Origin: Nocardioides renjunii | GTDB lineage: Bacteria; Actinomycetota; Actinomycetes; Propionibacteriales; Nocardioidaceae | Assembly (NCBI RefSeq): GCF_034661175.1 | Contig: NZ_CP141058.1 | Location: forward strand, 2,046,001 to 2,110,000 | Reading direction: 5' to 3' | DNA: 64,000 nucleotides | Shown here: piece by piece, positions 35,931-45,108 of the stretch | Layout of the letters: each line of letters opens with the position of its first letter | Numbering within the stretch: the first letter of the stretch is position 1 | Notes under the pieces: generated by a model | Seen by the model: the letters and a program-made list of their open reading frames with translations, nothing else | Database searches by the model: none | What the model was told of the DNA's origin: nothing | Made by a program: the position numbers and the translations under genes

Positions 35931-36416
35931 ATGGGAACGCTCACCGTCTGGAAGTTCGACACCGCATCCGGAGCAGACGACGCGACGGACACGTTGCGCG
36001 AGCTGGCCACCAAGAACCTCATCACCATCCACGACGCGGCGACCGTCCGGTGGGAGGAAGGCAAGAAGAAGCCGAAGACGCGTCAGCTCAACAACCTGGC
36101 GGGGGCCGGCGCCATGGGCGGGGCCTTCTGGGGCATGTTGTTCGGCATGATCTTCTTCGTGCCGCTCCTCGGCGCGGCGATCGGCGCGGCGTCCGGGGCG
36201 CTGGCCGGCTCCCTCAACGACGTCGGCATCGACGACGGCTTCATCAACCGGGTCAGGGACCAGGTGACCCCCGGGACCTCGGCGCTGTTCGTGATGAGCT
36301 CGGACGCCGTGATGGACAAGGTGAGCGACGCCTTCTCCTCGCACCGTCCGGAGCTGATCTTCACGAACCTGAGCGACGAGCAGGAGAGCGCCATCCGCGA
36401 GGTGTTCGCGGACTAG
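35931..36416 (+). CDS. DUF1269 domain-containing membrane protein
   Basis: 161-residue protein of the DUF1269 family, common in actinobacteria and often stress-induced. It starts MGTLTVWKFDTASGADDATDTLRELATKNLITIHDAATVRW and has the family's Gly/Ala-rich membrane hairpin at about 58-105 (LAGAGAMGGAFWGMLFGMIFFVPLLGAAIGAASGALAG). A soluble C-terminal part follows (SALFVMSSDAVMDKVSDAF). The molecular role is unknown. The start has AAAGGGAAG upstream. It is monocistronic, ending at a hairpin before the LAL regulator. A paralogue without the hairpin is at 27365. Confidence 0.85.
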   Translation: MGTLTVWKFDTASGADDATDTLRELATKNLITIHDAATVRWEEGKKKPKTRQLNNLAGAGAMGGAFWGMLFGMIFFVPLLGAAIGAASGALAGSLNDVGIDDGFINRVRDQVTPGTSALFVMSSDAVMDKVSDAFSSHRPELIFTNLSDEQESAIREVFAD

Positions 36417-36425
36417 TCCCGGCCC

Positions 36426-36442
36426 GCCACCCTGTCGGTGGC
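36426..36442. terminator. Hairpin between DUF1269 gene and LAL regulator
   Basis: GCCACC-CTGTC-GGTGGC, 10 bases after the DUF1269 stop and 9 before the regulator's stop on the other strand; a possible two-way terminator. Confidence 0.4.
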
Positions 36443-36450
36443 TCGCCGGC

Positions 36451-39126
36451 TCAGAGCAGCTCGAGCCGGCGCGCCACGGACAGGGCCTCGCTGCGCCGGC
36501 TCGCACCGAGCTTGCTGTAGAGGCTCGACACGTGCGTCTTGACGGTGTTCTCGGAGACGAACAGGCCGGTCGCGATGTCGGCGTACGTCGCGCCCCTCGC
36601 CAGCTCCCGCAGGACGTCGCGCTCGCGCGGGCTCAGGTGGGTCGTCACCAGCGGCTCGGGCGTGTGGCGCTCCCGGGTCGTGGGGGTCGACGCCGCGAGG
36701 GCCGAGGTGATGTCGGGGTGCTGGCCGGTGAGCTCCACCAGCTGGCCTAACCAGGGATCGGTCCGGGCGTTGCCGAACCGGCGCAGCAGCGCATGCACTC
36801 CCGTCCCGTGCCGGCTCCAGCCCAGGAACGCGACGTAGTTGGCGCGGCTCTCGGTCGCGCGGACCGCGGCCAGCACCGCGACCCGGGCTCCATGTGCGTC
36901 ACCGAGCGCGTCGAGGAGCTGGGCCCTTCCGACGAGGGCCAGCGCGCGGCACGGCGGCTGGTCCAGGACCGCGTGGTCGGCCGCCGCGGCGAACTGGTCG
37001 ACCGCGAGCCGCAGGTCGCCGCCCAGGTCGGCCGCCACGCCCCGCAGGAGCAGCGCCTCTCCCAGGTGCCCGTGCTCGTGCAGCTCCGCGGTGAGGGTCC
37101 GCAAGGTGGTCCGGTCGTCGCACAGGGCGGCGAGGTAGCCGCGCTCGATGAGCAGCGTCGCGCGGAGGTGGCACGGGAGACCCGGGACGTCGATGACGGC
37201 CTGCAGCGTCCGCTCGGCCTGGATCACCGATCCCTCGGAGAGCTGCACCCGGGCGTCGTGCACCTGCTGCCAGAACCGCGTCGTGGCGTCGGCCGGGTGC
37301 ACCACGTCGTCAACCCGGTCCGCGCCCGACGGCTCGGCCGGCGGGAGGGGCAGGGGGAGGGACATCGGGAGCGTGGACATCGACGCGAGGCGCGAGTAGA
37401 GGAGGGCACGGTGCCGGGGGACACCCAGGCCGGCCCCGAGGTGCTGCATGGACTCGAGGCTGCGTGCGGCCAGCCGGCCGGCGACGTGCTCGCGCCCACG
37501 CATGTAGTAGAGGCCGGCGAGGTGGGTCAGCGCCGCCGCGGCATGGGCCGGCAGCCCCAGCTCGTCGCCGAGGCGCGCCGCCCGGAGGAGGTTGGTCTCG
37601 GCGGGCACCAGCATCCCCAGCGTGAGCTGGACGATCCCCAGCTCACCCAGCACGTGGGGCTGCAGGTCCGCGGGCGTGCTGGAGAAGGACGGCGAGTCGA
37701 CGTGCTCCTGCGCGAGCCTGGCGACGGCGTCGAGGGGCTCGAAGCCGGCGCGGGCGCGCATGAGGCGGGCGCACAGGTGCTGGGCGCTGAGTCGGTGGCT
37801 CGGGACGGCTGCGCCGCCCACCGAGCGGAACAGCCGGTCGAACCAGTGCATGGCCGACTGCACGTCACCGTGGACCCACCGCTCGACGCCGAGCACGAAC
37901 CAGCTCTCGGGACGGCCCTCGAGCTCGTCGGGCCACCGCTGGGCGAAGGCGACGACGTCCTTGTCGTGCCCGCGCATGAGCAGGCGCGTCCCGTCCTCCA
38001 CCAGTCGCTCGGCCGCCGCCTCGGCCAGGCCCAGGTCGACCAACCTCCCGAACGCCGCCACCGTGTCGCCCCGACCGACGTCGAGGCGGACGGCCCGCAG
38101 CACGGTCGCGCGGGCTCGTTCGACGTCCACGCCACCCGCCGCGACCCGCCGCCGCACCACCTCGGCGAGCAGGGGGTGGATCCGGAAGCGCGCCTCACGC
38201 GTCCTGCGTGGACCGTCGGCCGGCGCATCCTCGGCAGGGCCCGGCTCGGAGCGGGTGACCAGGAGACCGGTGGACTCCAGGCCGTCGAGGACGAGCCCGG
38301 CGCCGCGGTCGTTGGTCAGGTGCGCCGCGGTCCCGGGGGACACCTCGTGCTCGCTGGCCGTGCAGAGCAGGAGGTGGCGCTCGCGCGGGGTGAGGGTCGC
38401 GAACACCTCGCTCGCCACCTGGTCGGCGACCTCCGAGCTGCGGTGCGAGATCCGGCGCACGGCTGCGGCGGGGTCCGGTGACGCCGCCACCAGCCGGGAC
38501 GTCAGCACGACGACGGCGCACCAGCCCTCGGCGCGGGTGGCGATCGTGGCCACCACCTCGGGGACGGTCGTGCCGACGTGCTGCTCGACCAGGCGCGCGG
38601 TCTCGTCGTCCGAGAGCCGCAGCACGTCGCCGCGCAGCTCGGTGAGGTGCCCGAGGAGCTGGGGCGCCAGCCGAGTGAGGGGCAGGTCCCACCGGCTCAG
38701 GAGCAGGACCCGCAGGCGCTGGGGGGCGTCGTCGAGCCGCGCGTCCAGGAGGCGGACCGCCGACACGGGCAGGGCGTGGGCGTCGTCGATGACCACGAGC
38801 CCGGGGCGGGAGCCGTGACCGCCGCCGGGGGCAGCGGACTCAAGGACGGCGTCGAGGCGGGCCGCGTCGAGGCCGCGGTGACCGTCGAGCCACACCACCT
38901 CCTGCAGGTCCGCGTCCGCTCGCGCCTCCCGCAGCCAGCCGGCCACGCCCAGCGTCTTCCCGGCGCCGGCCGGCGCGACCAGGGTGGTCACCGCCGCGCC
39001 CGCGGCGGCGTCGAGCCGGCTCCACAGCGCCAGCCGGGGGACGTACGTCCGGGGCAGGCGGGGAACCCCCGCTGGGGCGCGCTGGGGCGCTGGTCGGACG
39101 GGTGGTGCGGTGGTCGGGTCGTTCAT
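36451..39126 (-). CDS. LuxR family transcriptional regulator of the LAL/MalT type
   Basis: Large ATP-binding regulator, 891 residues. Walker A APAGAGKT is at 51-58, Walker B-like VVIDDAHAL follows. A central region is made of TPR-like helical repeats (about 350-790), and the C-terminal LuxR helix-turn-helix is LSPRERDVLRELARGATYADIATGLFVSENTVKTHVSSLYSKLGASRRSEAL. MalT-type proteins bind an inducer through the repeats and oligomerise on DNA to activate transcription. ATG 39126 has GGGGAGG upstream. It is the only recognisable regulator in the interrupting block, and a 14-bp palindrome, CACCCGTACGGGTG, lies about 100 bases upstream. The inducer is unknown. Confidence 0.92.
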   Translation of the reverse strand: MNDPTTAPPVRPAPQRAPAGVPRLPRTYVPRLALWSRLDAAAGAAVTTLVAPAGAGKTLGVAGWLREARADADLQEVVWLDGHRGLDAARLDAVLESAAPGGGHGSRPGLVVIDDAHALPVSAVRLLDARLDDAPQRLRVLLLSRWDLPLTRLAPQLLGHLTELRGDVLRLSDDETARLVEQHVGTTVPEVVATIATRAEGWCAVVVLTSRLVAASPDPAAAVRRISHRSSEVADQVASEVFATLTPRERHLLLCTASEHEVSPGTAAHLTNDRGAGLVLDGLESTGLLVTRSEPGPAEDAPADGPRRTREARFRIHPLLAEVVRRRVAAGGVDVERARATVLRAVRLDVGRGDTVAAFGRLVDLGLAEAAAERLVEDGTRLLMRGHDKDVVAFAQRWPDELEGRPESWFVLGVERWVHGDVQSAMHWFDRLFRSVGGAAVPSHRLSAQHLCARLMRARAGFEPLDAVARLAQEHVDSPSFSSTPADLQPHVLGELGIVQLTLGMLVPAETNLLRAARLGDELGLPAHAAAALTHLAGLYYMRGREHVAGRLAARSLESMQHLGAGLGVPRHRALLYSRLASMSTLPMSLPLPLPPAEPSGADRVDDVVHPADATTRFWQQVHDARVQLSEGSVIQAERTLQAVIDVPGLPCHLRATLLIERGYLAALCDDRTTLRTLTAELHEHGHLGEALLLRGVAADLGGDLRLAVDQFAAAADHAVLDQPPCRALALVGRAQLLDALGDAHGARVAVLAAVRATESRANYVAFLGWSRHGTGVHALLRRFGNARTDPWLGQLVELTGQHPDITSALAASTPTTRERHTPEPLVTTHLSPRERDVLRELARGATYADIATGLFVSENTVKTHVSSLYSKLGASRRSEALSVARRLELL

Positions 39127-39222
39127 GTGGTGCGTGCCTCCCCGGAGCAGCGCGTCGCACGACGGCCGCGGGCCAGCGCACCCTCCCAAGTGCACGTGCT
39201 GGCGCCACTAGGTCGCGCACCT

Positions 39223-39236
39223 CACCCGTACGGGTG
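39223..39236. promoter_or_regulatory. 14-bp palindrome upstream of the LAL regulator
   Basis: CACCCGTACGGGTG is perfect. Its half-sites (CACCCG/CGGGTG) are those of the TCNCCCG-N3-CGGGNGA dyads but with a 2-base centre. Confidence 0.5.
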
Positions 39237-39309
39237 GGGTCGTTCGAGAGTACCGCTGCTGGGGCCGGTGGGGTCAACACGTCTGCGGCGCTCGATCCGC
39301 GTGCCCGGG

Positions 39310-39345
39310 GTCGGTCGCGCTGTCGGTCGCGCAGTCGGTCGCGCC
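39310..39345. repeat. Three tandem 12-bp repeats
   Basis: GTCGGTCGCGC followed by T, A or C, three times in a row, in the control region between the LAL regulator and the HAD gene. Confidence 0.7.
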
Positions 39346-39456
39346 GCTCGAGGACTCCGGACGTCCACCGTTGGCGCGCACGTCGTCGTCGGGTCACGTC
39401 GGGCACCTAGGCTGGGACGCCGTACGCACCGACGAACGAGCTCCCCGGAGGACACC

Positions 39457-40173
39457 CTGAGCACCACCGCTTCCCCCGTCCCTGCTGGCCACGGACCCCA
39501 CACCGACGCCGACCCAGGGGCGCCGCGACCGGCAGCGGTGCTGTGGGACATGGACGGCACCCTCGTCGACACGGAGCCCTACTGGATCGCCACCGAGTAC
39601 GCGATGGCGGAGAAGTACGGCGGGACCTGGTCCGAGCAGCACGCGTTGAACCTCGTGGGCAACGCGCTGCTCGAGTCGGGCGACTACATCCGGGTGCACA
39701 TGGGCATCGACCGGACGCCGCAGCAGATCGTCGACGAGCTGCTCGACGGCGTCGTGGCCCGGGTGGAGGAGCACGTGCCGTGGCGACCGGGCGCTCGGGA
39801 GCTGCTCACGGACCTCGTCGTCAACGAGGTGCCGTGCGCGCTGGTGACGATGTCGTGGCAGCGCTTCGTCGCGCCGATCCTGGCCCAGCTCCCGACGGAC
39901 ACGTTCGCGAGCGTCGTCACAGGCGACCGCGTCGAGCTCGGCAAGCCGCACCCCGAGCCCTACCTCACCGCGGCCGCGGAGCTCGGGCTCGCGGGGGAGG
40001 ACTGCCTCGCGATTGAGGACTCCAACACCGGCGCGACGTCGGCGGTGGCCGCGGGCTGCACCGTGCTCTGCGTGCCCAACCACGTGCCGATCCTCGAGGG
40101 CGAGCGACGGGTGTTCGCGGACACGCTCGTCGGACTCGACACGGCGGCGCTGGCCCGCCTCGTCACGTCGTAG
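39457..40173 (+). CDS. HAD family hydrolase (beta-phosphoglucomutase-like)
   Basis: HAD phosphatase of subfamily IA: DMDGTLVDTE (nucleophile D31, D33 from the chosen start), SWQRF in the second motif region, K in LGKPHPEPYLTAA, and IEDSNTGATSAVAAG. The frame has no ATG or GTG at a good place before the DMDGT motif. A CTG at 39457 is preceded by a strong GGAGGA (39447-39452), so a CTG start giving 238 residues is proposed; GTG 39538 would give 211 residues but cuts into the fold. A TAGGCT box at 39408 would give a short leader. Substrate unknown. Confidence 0.8.
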   Translation: MSTTASPVPAGHGPHTDADPGAPRPAAVLWDMDGTLVDTEPYWIATEYAMAEKYGGTWSEQHALNLVGNALLESGDYIRVHMGIDRTPQQIVDELLDGVVARVEEHVPWRPGARELLTDLVVNEVPCALVTMSWQRFVAPILAQLPTDTFASVVTGDRVELGKPHPEPYLTAAAELGLAGEDCLAIEDSNTGATSAVAAGCTVLCVPNHVPILEGERRVFADTLVGLDTAALARLVTS

Positions 40174-40282
40174 GGACCCGCGGCGGCTCTTCCGCTGGCG
40201 GCCGTGGGCCCCGCCGGGCACGTGCCGACACGTGACCGGACCGTGACCATGTCGCTGTGGCCCGGCTCACTTCCGGCGGTCT

Positions 40283-40288
40283 AGGGTG
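40283..40288 (+). promoter_or_regulatory. Possible -10 box TAGGGT for the oligopeptide operon
   Basis: TAGGGT 42 bases before the lipoprotein ATG. Unlike the conserved-region genes this start would have a leader with a ribosome binding site (GGAAGGACC). Confidence 0.4.
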
Positions 40289-40330
40289 CGGTGCACACCC
40301 CCGATCGCATACCGGACGGAAGGACCTCGG

Positions 40331-42010
40331 ATGTCTCGAACACGCACCGTGGCGACATGGACCACGGCTGTCCTGGCAGCCGCCGCACTGGCTGGCTGCG
40401 CCGAGAGCGACCGCGACGAGGGCAGCGGTGGCAGCGGTGGCAGCGGCAGCGGCAGCGACGCCACCTTCGTCTTCGGCGCCGCCGGCGCCCCGGAGATGTT
40501 CGACCCCTTCTACGCCACCGACGGCGAGACGTTCCGCGTCACGCGGCAGATGTTCGAGGGCCTCCTCGGCATCGAGCCCGGCAGCGCCGAGGTCGTCCCC
40601 GAGCTCGCCACGGAGTGGACCCCCAACGAGGACGGCACGGAGTGGACCTTCACGCTCCGCGACGACGTGACCTTCCACGACGGCGAGCCGTTCAACGCCG
40701 AGGCCGTCTGCTACAACTTCGAGCGGATGTTCGACCAGAACGACGCCGGCCAGGTCGCTGGTGAGTACTGGGGCTACGTCATGGGCGCCTTCGCCAACGA
40801 CGCGGACAACTCCCTCTACCAGGGCTGTGAGGCCACCGGCGAGTTCGAGGCCGTGGTCACCATCAGCGGTCCGACGTCCGGCTTCCCGACCATGCTGACC
40901 CTCGAGTCGCTGTCGATGCAGTCCCCGAAGGCGCTGGAGGAGGGCGACGCCAACGGCATCGCCGCCGAGGGCGAGGGCTTCTCCTTCCCGGAGTACGCCG
41001 ACAACCCGGTCGGCACCGGCCCGTTCACCTTCGGCGAGTACGACGAGGCCAACGGCACCATCAGCCTCGAGCGCAACGACGACTACTGGGGCGAGGCGGC
41101 GAAGGTCAGCGAGCTGGTCTTCCGCGTCATCCCCGACGAGAGCACCCGTCGCCAGGAGCTCGAGGCCGGCAGCATCAACGGCTACGACCTGCCCAACCCG
41201 GTCGACTGGAACGCCCTGGAGGAGTCGGGCAACACCGTCGAGATCCGCGACGCGTTCAACATCCTCTACATGGGGTTCAACCCGGACACCAACCCGCAGC
41301 TGCAGGACCTCAAGGTCCGGCAGGCGCTCAACCTCGCCATCAACCGCGAGCAGCTCGTGCAGACGCAGCTGCCCGAGGGCGCCGAGGTGGCGACGCAGTT
41401 CATGCCCAAGACGGTGAGCGGCTACAACACCGAGCTGGCCGCCCCGGAGTACGACCCGGAGAGGGCCCAGGAGCTCCTCGCCGAGGCCGGCGCGGAGGGG
41501 ATGACCCTGACGTTCGCCTACCCCACCGAGGTCAGCCGTCCCTACATGCCCGACCCGCAGAAGCTCTACGAGGCGCTGCGCACCGACCTCGAGGCGGTCG
41601 GCGTCAAGGTCGACGTCAAGACCGCGTCGTGGAACGGCGGCTACCTCGACAACGTGACGGCCGGCAAGTACGACGCCTACATCCTCGGCTGGACGGGCGA
41701 CTACGACTCGCCGTTCAACTTCATCGGCACGTTCTTCGGCAACCTCAAGGAGAACGACTTCGGCACCTCGGCCATGCCGTGGGGCAAGCAGCTGGCCGAC
41801 GACCTCAAGGCCGCCGACGCCATCGTCGACGAGGCCGAGCGCTCCGCGGCGTTCGAGGAGATCAACGCCCAGATCATGGAGGACTACCTCCCCGGTCTGC
41901 CGATCAGCCACTCCCCGCCGGCCCTCGTGGTCGGTCCGGGCGTGGAGGGCGTCATCCCGAGCCCGCTGACCGCCGAGGAGTTCGACTCCGTCACCGTGAG
42001 CGGTGAGTGA
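40331..42010 (+). CDS. ABC transporter substrate-binding lipoprotein (family 5)
   Basis: 559-residue extracellular solute-binding protein of the peptide/nickel family (SBP_bac_5). Signal peptide with lipobox LAGC, C23 being the lipid attachment site, then a Ser/Gly linker. The family signature region is RVTRQMFEGLLGIEPGSAEVVPELATEW, with WTFTLRDDVTFHDGEPFNAEAVCYNFERM and the C-terminal DYLPGLPISHSPPALVVGPGVEGV. It captures oligopeptides or similar ligands for the downstream permease. A TAGGGT box lies at 40283-40288, giving a leader of about 40 bases. It is followed by an intercistronic hairpin. Confidence 0.92.
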   Translation: MSRTRTVATWTTAVLAAAALAGCAESDRDEGSGGSGGSGSGSDATFVFGAAGAPEMFDPFYATDGETFRVTRQMFEGLLGIEPGSAEVVPELATEWTPNEDGTEWTFTLRDDVTFHDGEPFNAEAVCYNFERMFDQNDAGQVAGEYWGYVMGAFANDADNSLYQGCEATGEFEAVVTISGPTSGFPTMLTLESLSMQSPKALEEGDANGIAAEGEGFSFPEYADNPVGTGPFTFGEYDEANGTISLERNDDYWGEAAKVSELVFRVIPDESTRRQELEAGSINGYDLPNPVDWNALEESGNTVEIRDAFNILYMGFNPDTNPQLQDLKVRQALNLAINREQLVQTQLPEGAEVATQFMPKTVSGYNTELAAPEYDPERAQELLAEAGAEGMTLTFAYPTEVSRPYMPDPQKLYEALRTDLEAVGVKVDVKTASWNGGYLDNVTAGKYDAYILGWTGDYDSPFNFIGTFFGNLKENDFGTSAMPWGKQLADDLKAADAIVDEAERSAAFEEINAQIMEDYLPGLPISHSPPALVVGPGVEGVIPSPLTAEEFDSVTVSGE

Positions 42011-42056
42011 CGCACCCCGACCGGTGTCCTGACCGGTCTGAAGCGTCCTGAGTGAG

Positions 42057-42088
42057 CCAGGGGGTCGTCCTGCGGGACGATCCCCTGG
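42057..42088 (+). terminator. Intercistronic hairpin between binding protein and permease
   Basis: A 14-bp stem (CCAGGGGGTCGTCC with GGACGATCCCCTGG, one G-T pair) and TGCG loop. It may protect the binding-protein mRNA or attenuate the downstream genes. Confidence 0.65.
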
Positions 42089-42112
42089 CCCACGCCGTGT
42101 GTGAGGAGAACC

Positions 42113-43123
42113 ATGCTTCGCTTCGTCCTACGACGCCTGCTCCAGATGCTGGGCGTCGTCCTGGCCCTGTCCCTGCTCGTCTTCTTCTGGTTGAGGTCCC
42201 TCCCGGGGGGACCTGTCTCCGCGCTCCTGGGCGAGCGGGCCACACCCGAGCGACGAGCGCGGATGGAGGAGGCGCTCGGGCTGGACGAGCCCCTGCCCGT
42301 GCAGTACCTGCGCTACATGCAGCGAGCGCTGAGAGGCGACTTCGGCGTCTCCACCAAGGTGCTGCCGGGTGAGGACGCGCTCGACATCTTCTTCGCGCGT
42401 CTGCCGGCCACCATCGAGCTCGCGTTCTTCGCCCTGGCGATCGCCATCCTCCTCGGCATCCCGCTCGGCTACCTCGCTGCCCGGCGCCGGGGGACCGCCC
42501 TGGACAACACCGCGGTGATCTTCTCGCTGGTGGGCGTGGCCGTGCCCGTCTTCTTCACCGGGTTCCTCCTCAAGTACTTCTTCGCCGTCGAGTGGGACCT
42601 CCTCCCGGTCTCCGGTCGGCAGAGCACCGGCCTCGACGCGACGCGGGTCACCGGGCTGTTCGTCCTCGACGGGATCATGACGCGGGAGTGGGACGCCGCA
42701 TGGGACGCGCTCAAGCACCTGGTCCTGCCGGCGGTCGCGCTGGCCACCATCCCCTTCGCTGTCATCTTCCGCATCACGCGCGCCTCGGTGCTCGACGTCC
42801 TCGACGAGGACTACGTCCGCACCGCTGAGGCCAAGGGGCTCACGGCCCGGGTCATCCGGGGACGGCACGTCCTGCGCAACGCCATGCTCCCCGTCGTGAC
42901 GACCGTCGGCCTGCAGGTCGGGGCGCTGCTGGGTGGGGCGATCCTCACCGAGACGGTCTTCTCGATCCGGGGCATCGGTGACGCGCTGGCCACGGCGTTC
43001 CGCGACAAGGACTACCCGGTCCTGCAGGTGTTGATCATCGCCGCAGCGGCCATCTACGTCCTGGTGAACCTCATGGTGGACATCGCGTACGCCCTCATCG
43101 ACCCCCGGATCAGGACGAGGTGA
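42113..43123 (+). CDS. ABC transporter permease (DppB/OppB type)
   Basis: 336-residue membrane permease of the peptide/nickel ABC family. It starts MLRFVLRRLLQMLGVVLALSLLVFFWLRSLPGG, the usual first helix, and has the EAA loop ARVIRGRHVLRNAMLPVVTTVGLQVGALLGGAILTETVFSIRGIGDALATAFRDKDYPVLQ. Six membrane segments. ATG 42113 has GAGGAGAA upstream. The stop is 6 bases before the next permease. It works with the binding protein at 40331 and the two ATPases at 44098 and 45105. Confidence 0.94.
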   Translation: MLRFVLRRLLQMLGVVLALSLLVFFWLRSLPGGPVSALLGERATPERRARMEEALGLDEPLPVQYLRYMQRALRGDFGVSTKVLPGEDALDIFFARLPATIELAFFALAIAILLGIPLGYLAARRRGTALDNTAVIFSLVGVAVPVFFTGFLLKYFFAVEWDLLPVSGRQSTGLDATRVTGLFVLDGIMTREWDAAWDALKHLVLPAVALATIPFAVIFRITRASVLDVLDEDYVRTAEAKGLTARVIRGRHVLRNAMLPVVTTVGLQVGALLGGAILTETVFSIRGIGDALATAFRDKDYPVLQVLIIAAAAIYVLVNLMVDIAYALIDPRIRTR

Positions 43124-43129
43124 GCGGTC

Positions 43130-44092
43130 ATGTCCCCTGAGTCACCGCAGATGCCGTCGTACGCCCAGCGGCGCAAGCAGCGCATCGACGCGCTCGCCGA
43201 CGCCTCCGTCGACCGGGAGCCCGGCGTCTCGCTGGTCCGGACGGCGTGGCGCCGGCTGCGGCGCGACCCGGTGTTCCTCATCGGTCTCGTCATCACCGTG
43301 TCCTTCATCGTGCTGGCCGTCGTCTCGCCCTGGCTCGCGCCGTGGGACCCCGCAGCGCGTCCGCTCCTCGACGCCGTGCGGCCCCAGTCCAACCCCGTCC
43401 CGGGCCCCGAGGCAGGTCACCTCCTCGGCGGCGACGACCGGGGTCGTGACCTGCTGTCCCGGCTCCTGGTGGGCAGCCGGCAGACCCTGCTGGTGGGCGT
43501 GCTGGCCACCTTCTTCGGCCTGCTCGGCGGCCTCGTCCTCGGGACGCTGGCGGGGGCCTTCGCCGGCTGGACCGACTCGCTGGTGATGCGGATCGTCGAC
43601 GTGATGCTCTCGATCCCGTCCCTCCTGCTCGCCTTCAGCCTCGCGGCGCTCGCGACGCGACCCAGCCAGTGGACGCTCATCATCGCGATCGCCGTCGTCC
43701 AGGTGCCGGTCTTCGCCCGGCTGCTGCGGGGCTCGATGCTGGGCCAGCGCGCCAGCGACCACGTCCTCGCCGCCCGCTCGCTGGGGGTGAAGCGACGTGC
43801 CATCGTCTTCCGGCACATGCTGCCCAACTCGGTGGGGCCGGTCATCGTGCAGGCCACCCTGGTGCTGGCCGTCGCCATCATCGACGCGGCCGCCCTGTCC
43901 TTCCTCGGCCTGGGCAACCCCGACGACCGGAGCCCCGAGTGGGGGCAGATGCTCGGGAAGGCCCAGCCCTACCTCGGGGAGGCGCCGCACCTGGCGTTCT
44001 ACCCCGCCGCCTGCATCATCGTCGTCGCGCTCGGCTTCACGCTCATGGGCGAGTCGCTGCGCGAGGCCCTCGACCCCAAGACCCGGAGGTGA
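43130..44092 (+). CDS. ABC transporter permease (DppC/OppC type)
   Basis: 320-residue partner permease with a longer cytosolic N-terminus ([32 protein letters not shown]) before the first helix, as usual for DppC. The family features are [42 protein letters not shown], and the EAA loop [44 protein letters not shown]. It is encoded 6 bases after the first permease and 5 before the ATPase gene. Confidence 0.94.
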   Translation: MSPESPQMPSYAQRRKQRIDALADASVDREPGVSLVRTAWRRLRRDPVFLIGLVITVSFIVLAVVSPWLAPWDPAARPLLDAVRPQSNPVPGPEAGHLLGGDDRGRDLLSRLLVGSRQTLLVGVLATFFGLLGGLVLGTLAGAFAGWTDSLVMRIVDVMLSIPSLLLAFSLAALATRPSQWTLIIAIAVVQVPVFARLLRGSMLGQRASDHVLAARSLGVKRRAIVFRHMLPNSVGPVIVQATLVLAVAIIDAAALSFLGLGNPDDRSPEWGQMLGKAQPYLGEAPHLAFYPAACIIVVALGFTLMGESLREALDPKTRR

Positions 44093-44097
44093 GTGCG

Positions 44098-45108
44098 ATG
44101 AGCTCGCACGCGCTGCGGCCCGACCGTTCGACCGAGCCGCTCCTCGCGGTGCGCGACCTGCGGGTGAGCTTCGTCAGGCGCGGGGAGGAGCCGTTCAAGG
44201 CCGTCGACGGCATCAGCTTCGACGTACGTCCCGGCCAGACCGTGGGCCTCGTCGGCGAGTCCGGCTGCGGGAAGTCCGTCACGTCGCTCGCGATCATGGG
44301 ACTGCTGCCGCAGCGGGGCAACGTCGTGGAGGGGGCGGCGGTCTTCGACGGCGAGGACCTGCTCGGCCTGTCGCCCTCCCAGCTGCGGGACCGACGCGGT
44401 CGCGACATCGCCATGATCTTCCAGGACCCGCTGTCCTCGCTCAACCCGGTCGTGCAGATCGGACGGCAGGTCACCGAGGTGATGGAGCGGCACCAGGGGC
44501 TCAGCCGCAGGGAGGCCATGCCGAAGGCCGCCGAGCTGCTGGACCGGGTCGGCATCCCGGACCCCCGAGCGCGCCTGGCCAACTACCCCCATCAGCTGAG
44601 CGGCGGCATGCGGCAGCGCGCGCTCATCGCGATGGCGCTGGCCTGCAAGCCCCGGCTGCTGATCGCCGACGAGCCGACCACCGCGCTAGACGTGACGATC
44701 CAGGCCCAGATCCTCGCGCTGCTCAAGGAGCTCGTCGTCGAGACCGGGACGGCGATGGTGATGATCACCCACGACCTCGGCGTGGTCGCCGGGCTGTGCG
44801 ACGAGGTCAACGTGCTCTACGGCGGCAGGATCGTCGAGCGCGGCGACCGGCACACGCTGTTCGCCCGCCCGCGGCACCCCTACACGGTGGGCCTGCTCAA
44901 CTCCATCCCACGGCTCGACGCCCCGCGCGGCGAGGCGCTGTCGCCGATACCGGGCTCGGTCGCCGACAACCTGCCGTGGGACTCGGCGTGCGCCTTCGCG
45001 CCGCGGTGCCCGAACCGCCTCGAGGTCTGCGTGCAGCAGACCCCCGGCTGGGACGGCGACGACGTCGTCGGCCTGCGCTGCTTCAACCCGATGGGGGTGT
45101 CCCGATGA
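44098..45108 (+). CDS. ABC transporter ATP-binding protein (DppD/OppD type)
   Basis: 336-residue ATPase: Walker [10 protein letters not shown]-loop [17 protein letters not shown], signature [22 protein letters not shown], Walker [19 protein letters not shown]-loop [13 protein letters not shown]. The C-terminal oligopeptide extension contains [21 protein letters not shown], with cysteines that form an iron-sulfur cluster in homologues. ATG 44098 is 5 bases after the preceding stop, and the stop overlaps the next ATPase gene by 4 bases. Confidence 0.94.
   Translation: MSSHALRPDRSTEPLLAVRDLRVSFVRRGEEPFKAVDGISFDVRPGQTVGLVGESGCGKSVTSLAIMGLLPQRGNVVEGAAVFDGEDLLGLSPSQLRDRRGRDIAMIFQDPLSSLNPVVQIGRQVTEVMERHQGLSRREAMPKAAELLDRVGIPDPRARLANYPHQLSGGMRQRALIAMALACKPRLLIADEPTTALDVTIQAQILALLKELVVETGTAMVMITHDLGVVAGLCDEVNVLYGGRIVERGDRHTLFARPRHPYTVGLLNSIPRLDAPRGEALSPIPGSVADNLPWDSACAFAPRCPNRLEVCVQQTPGWDGDDVVGLRCFNPMGVSR

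Larger units (their letters stand above)
39127..39456. other. 330-base divergent control region
   Basis: Gap between the LAL regulator and the HAD gene. It contains the perfect palindrome CACCCGTACGGGTG at 39223-39236, three tandem 12-bp repeats at 39310-39345, and a TAGGCT box at 39408-39413 for the HAD gene. No gene is apparent in it. Confidence 0.6.
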
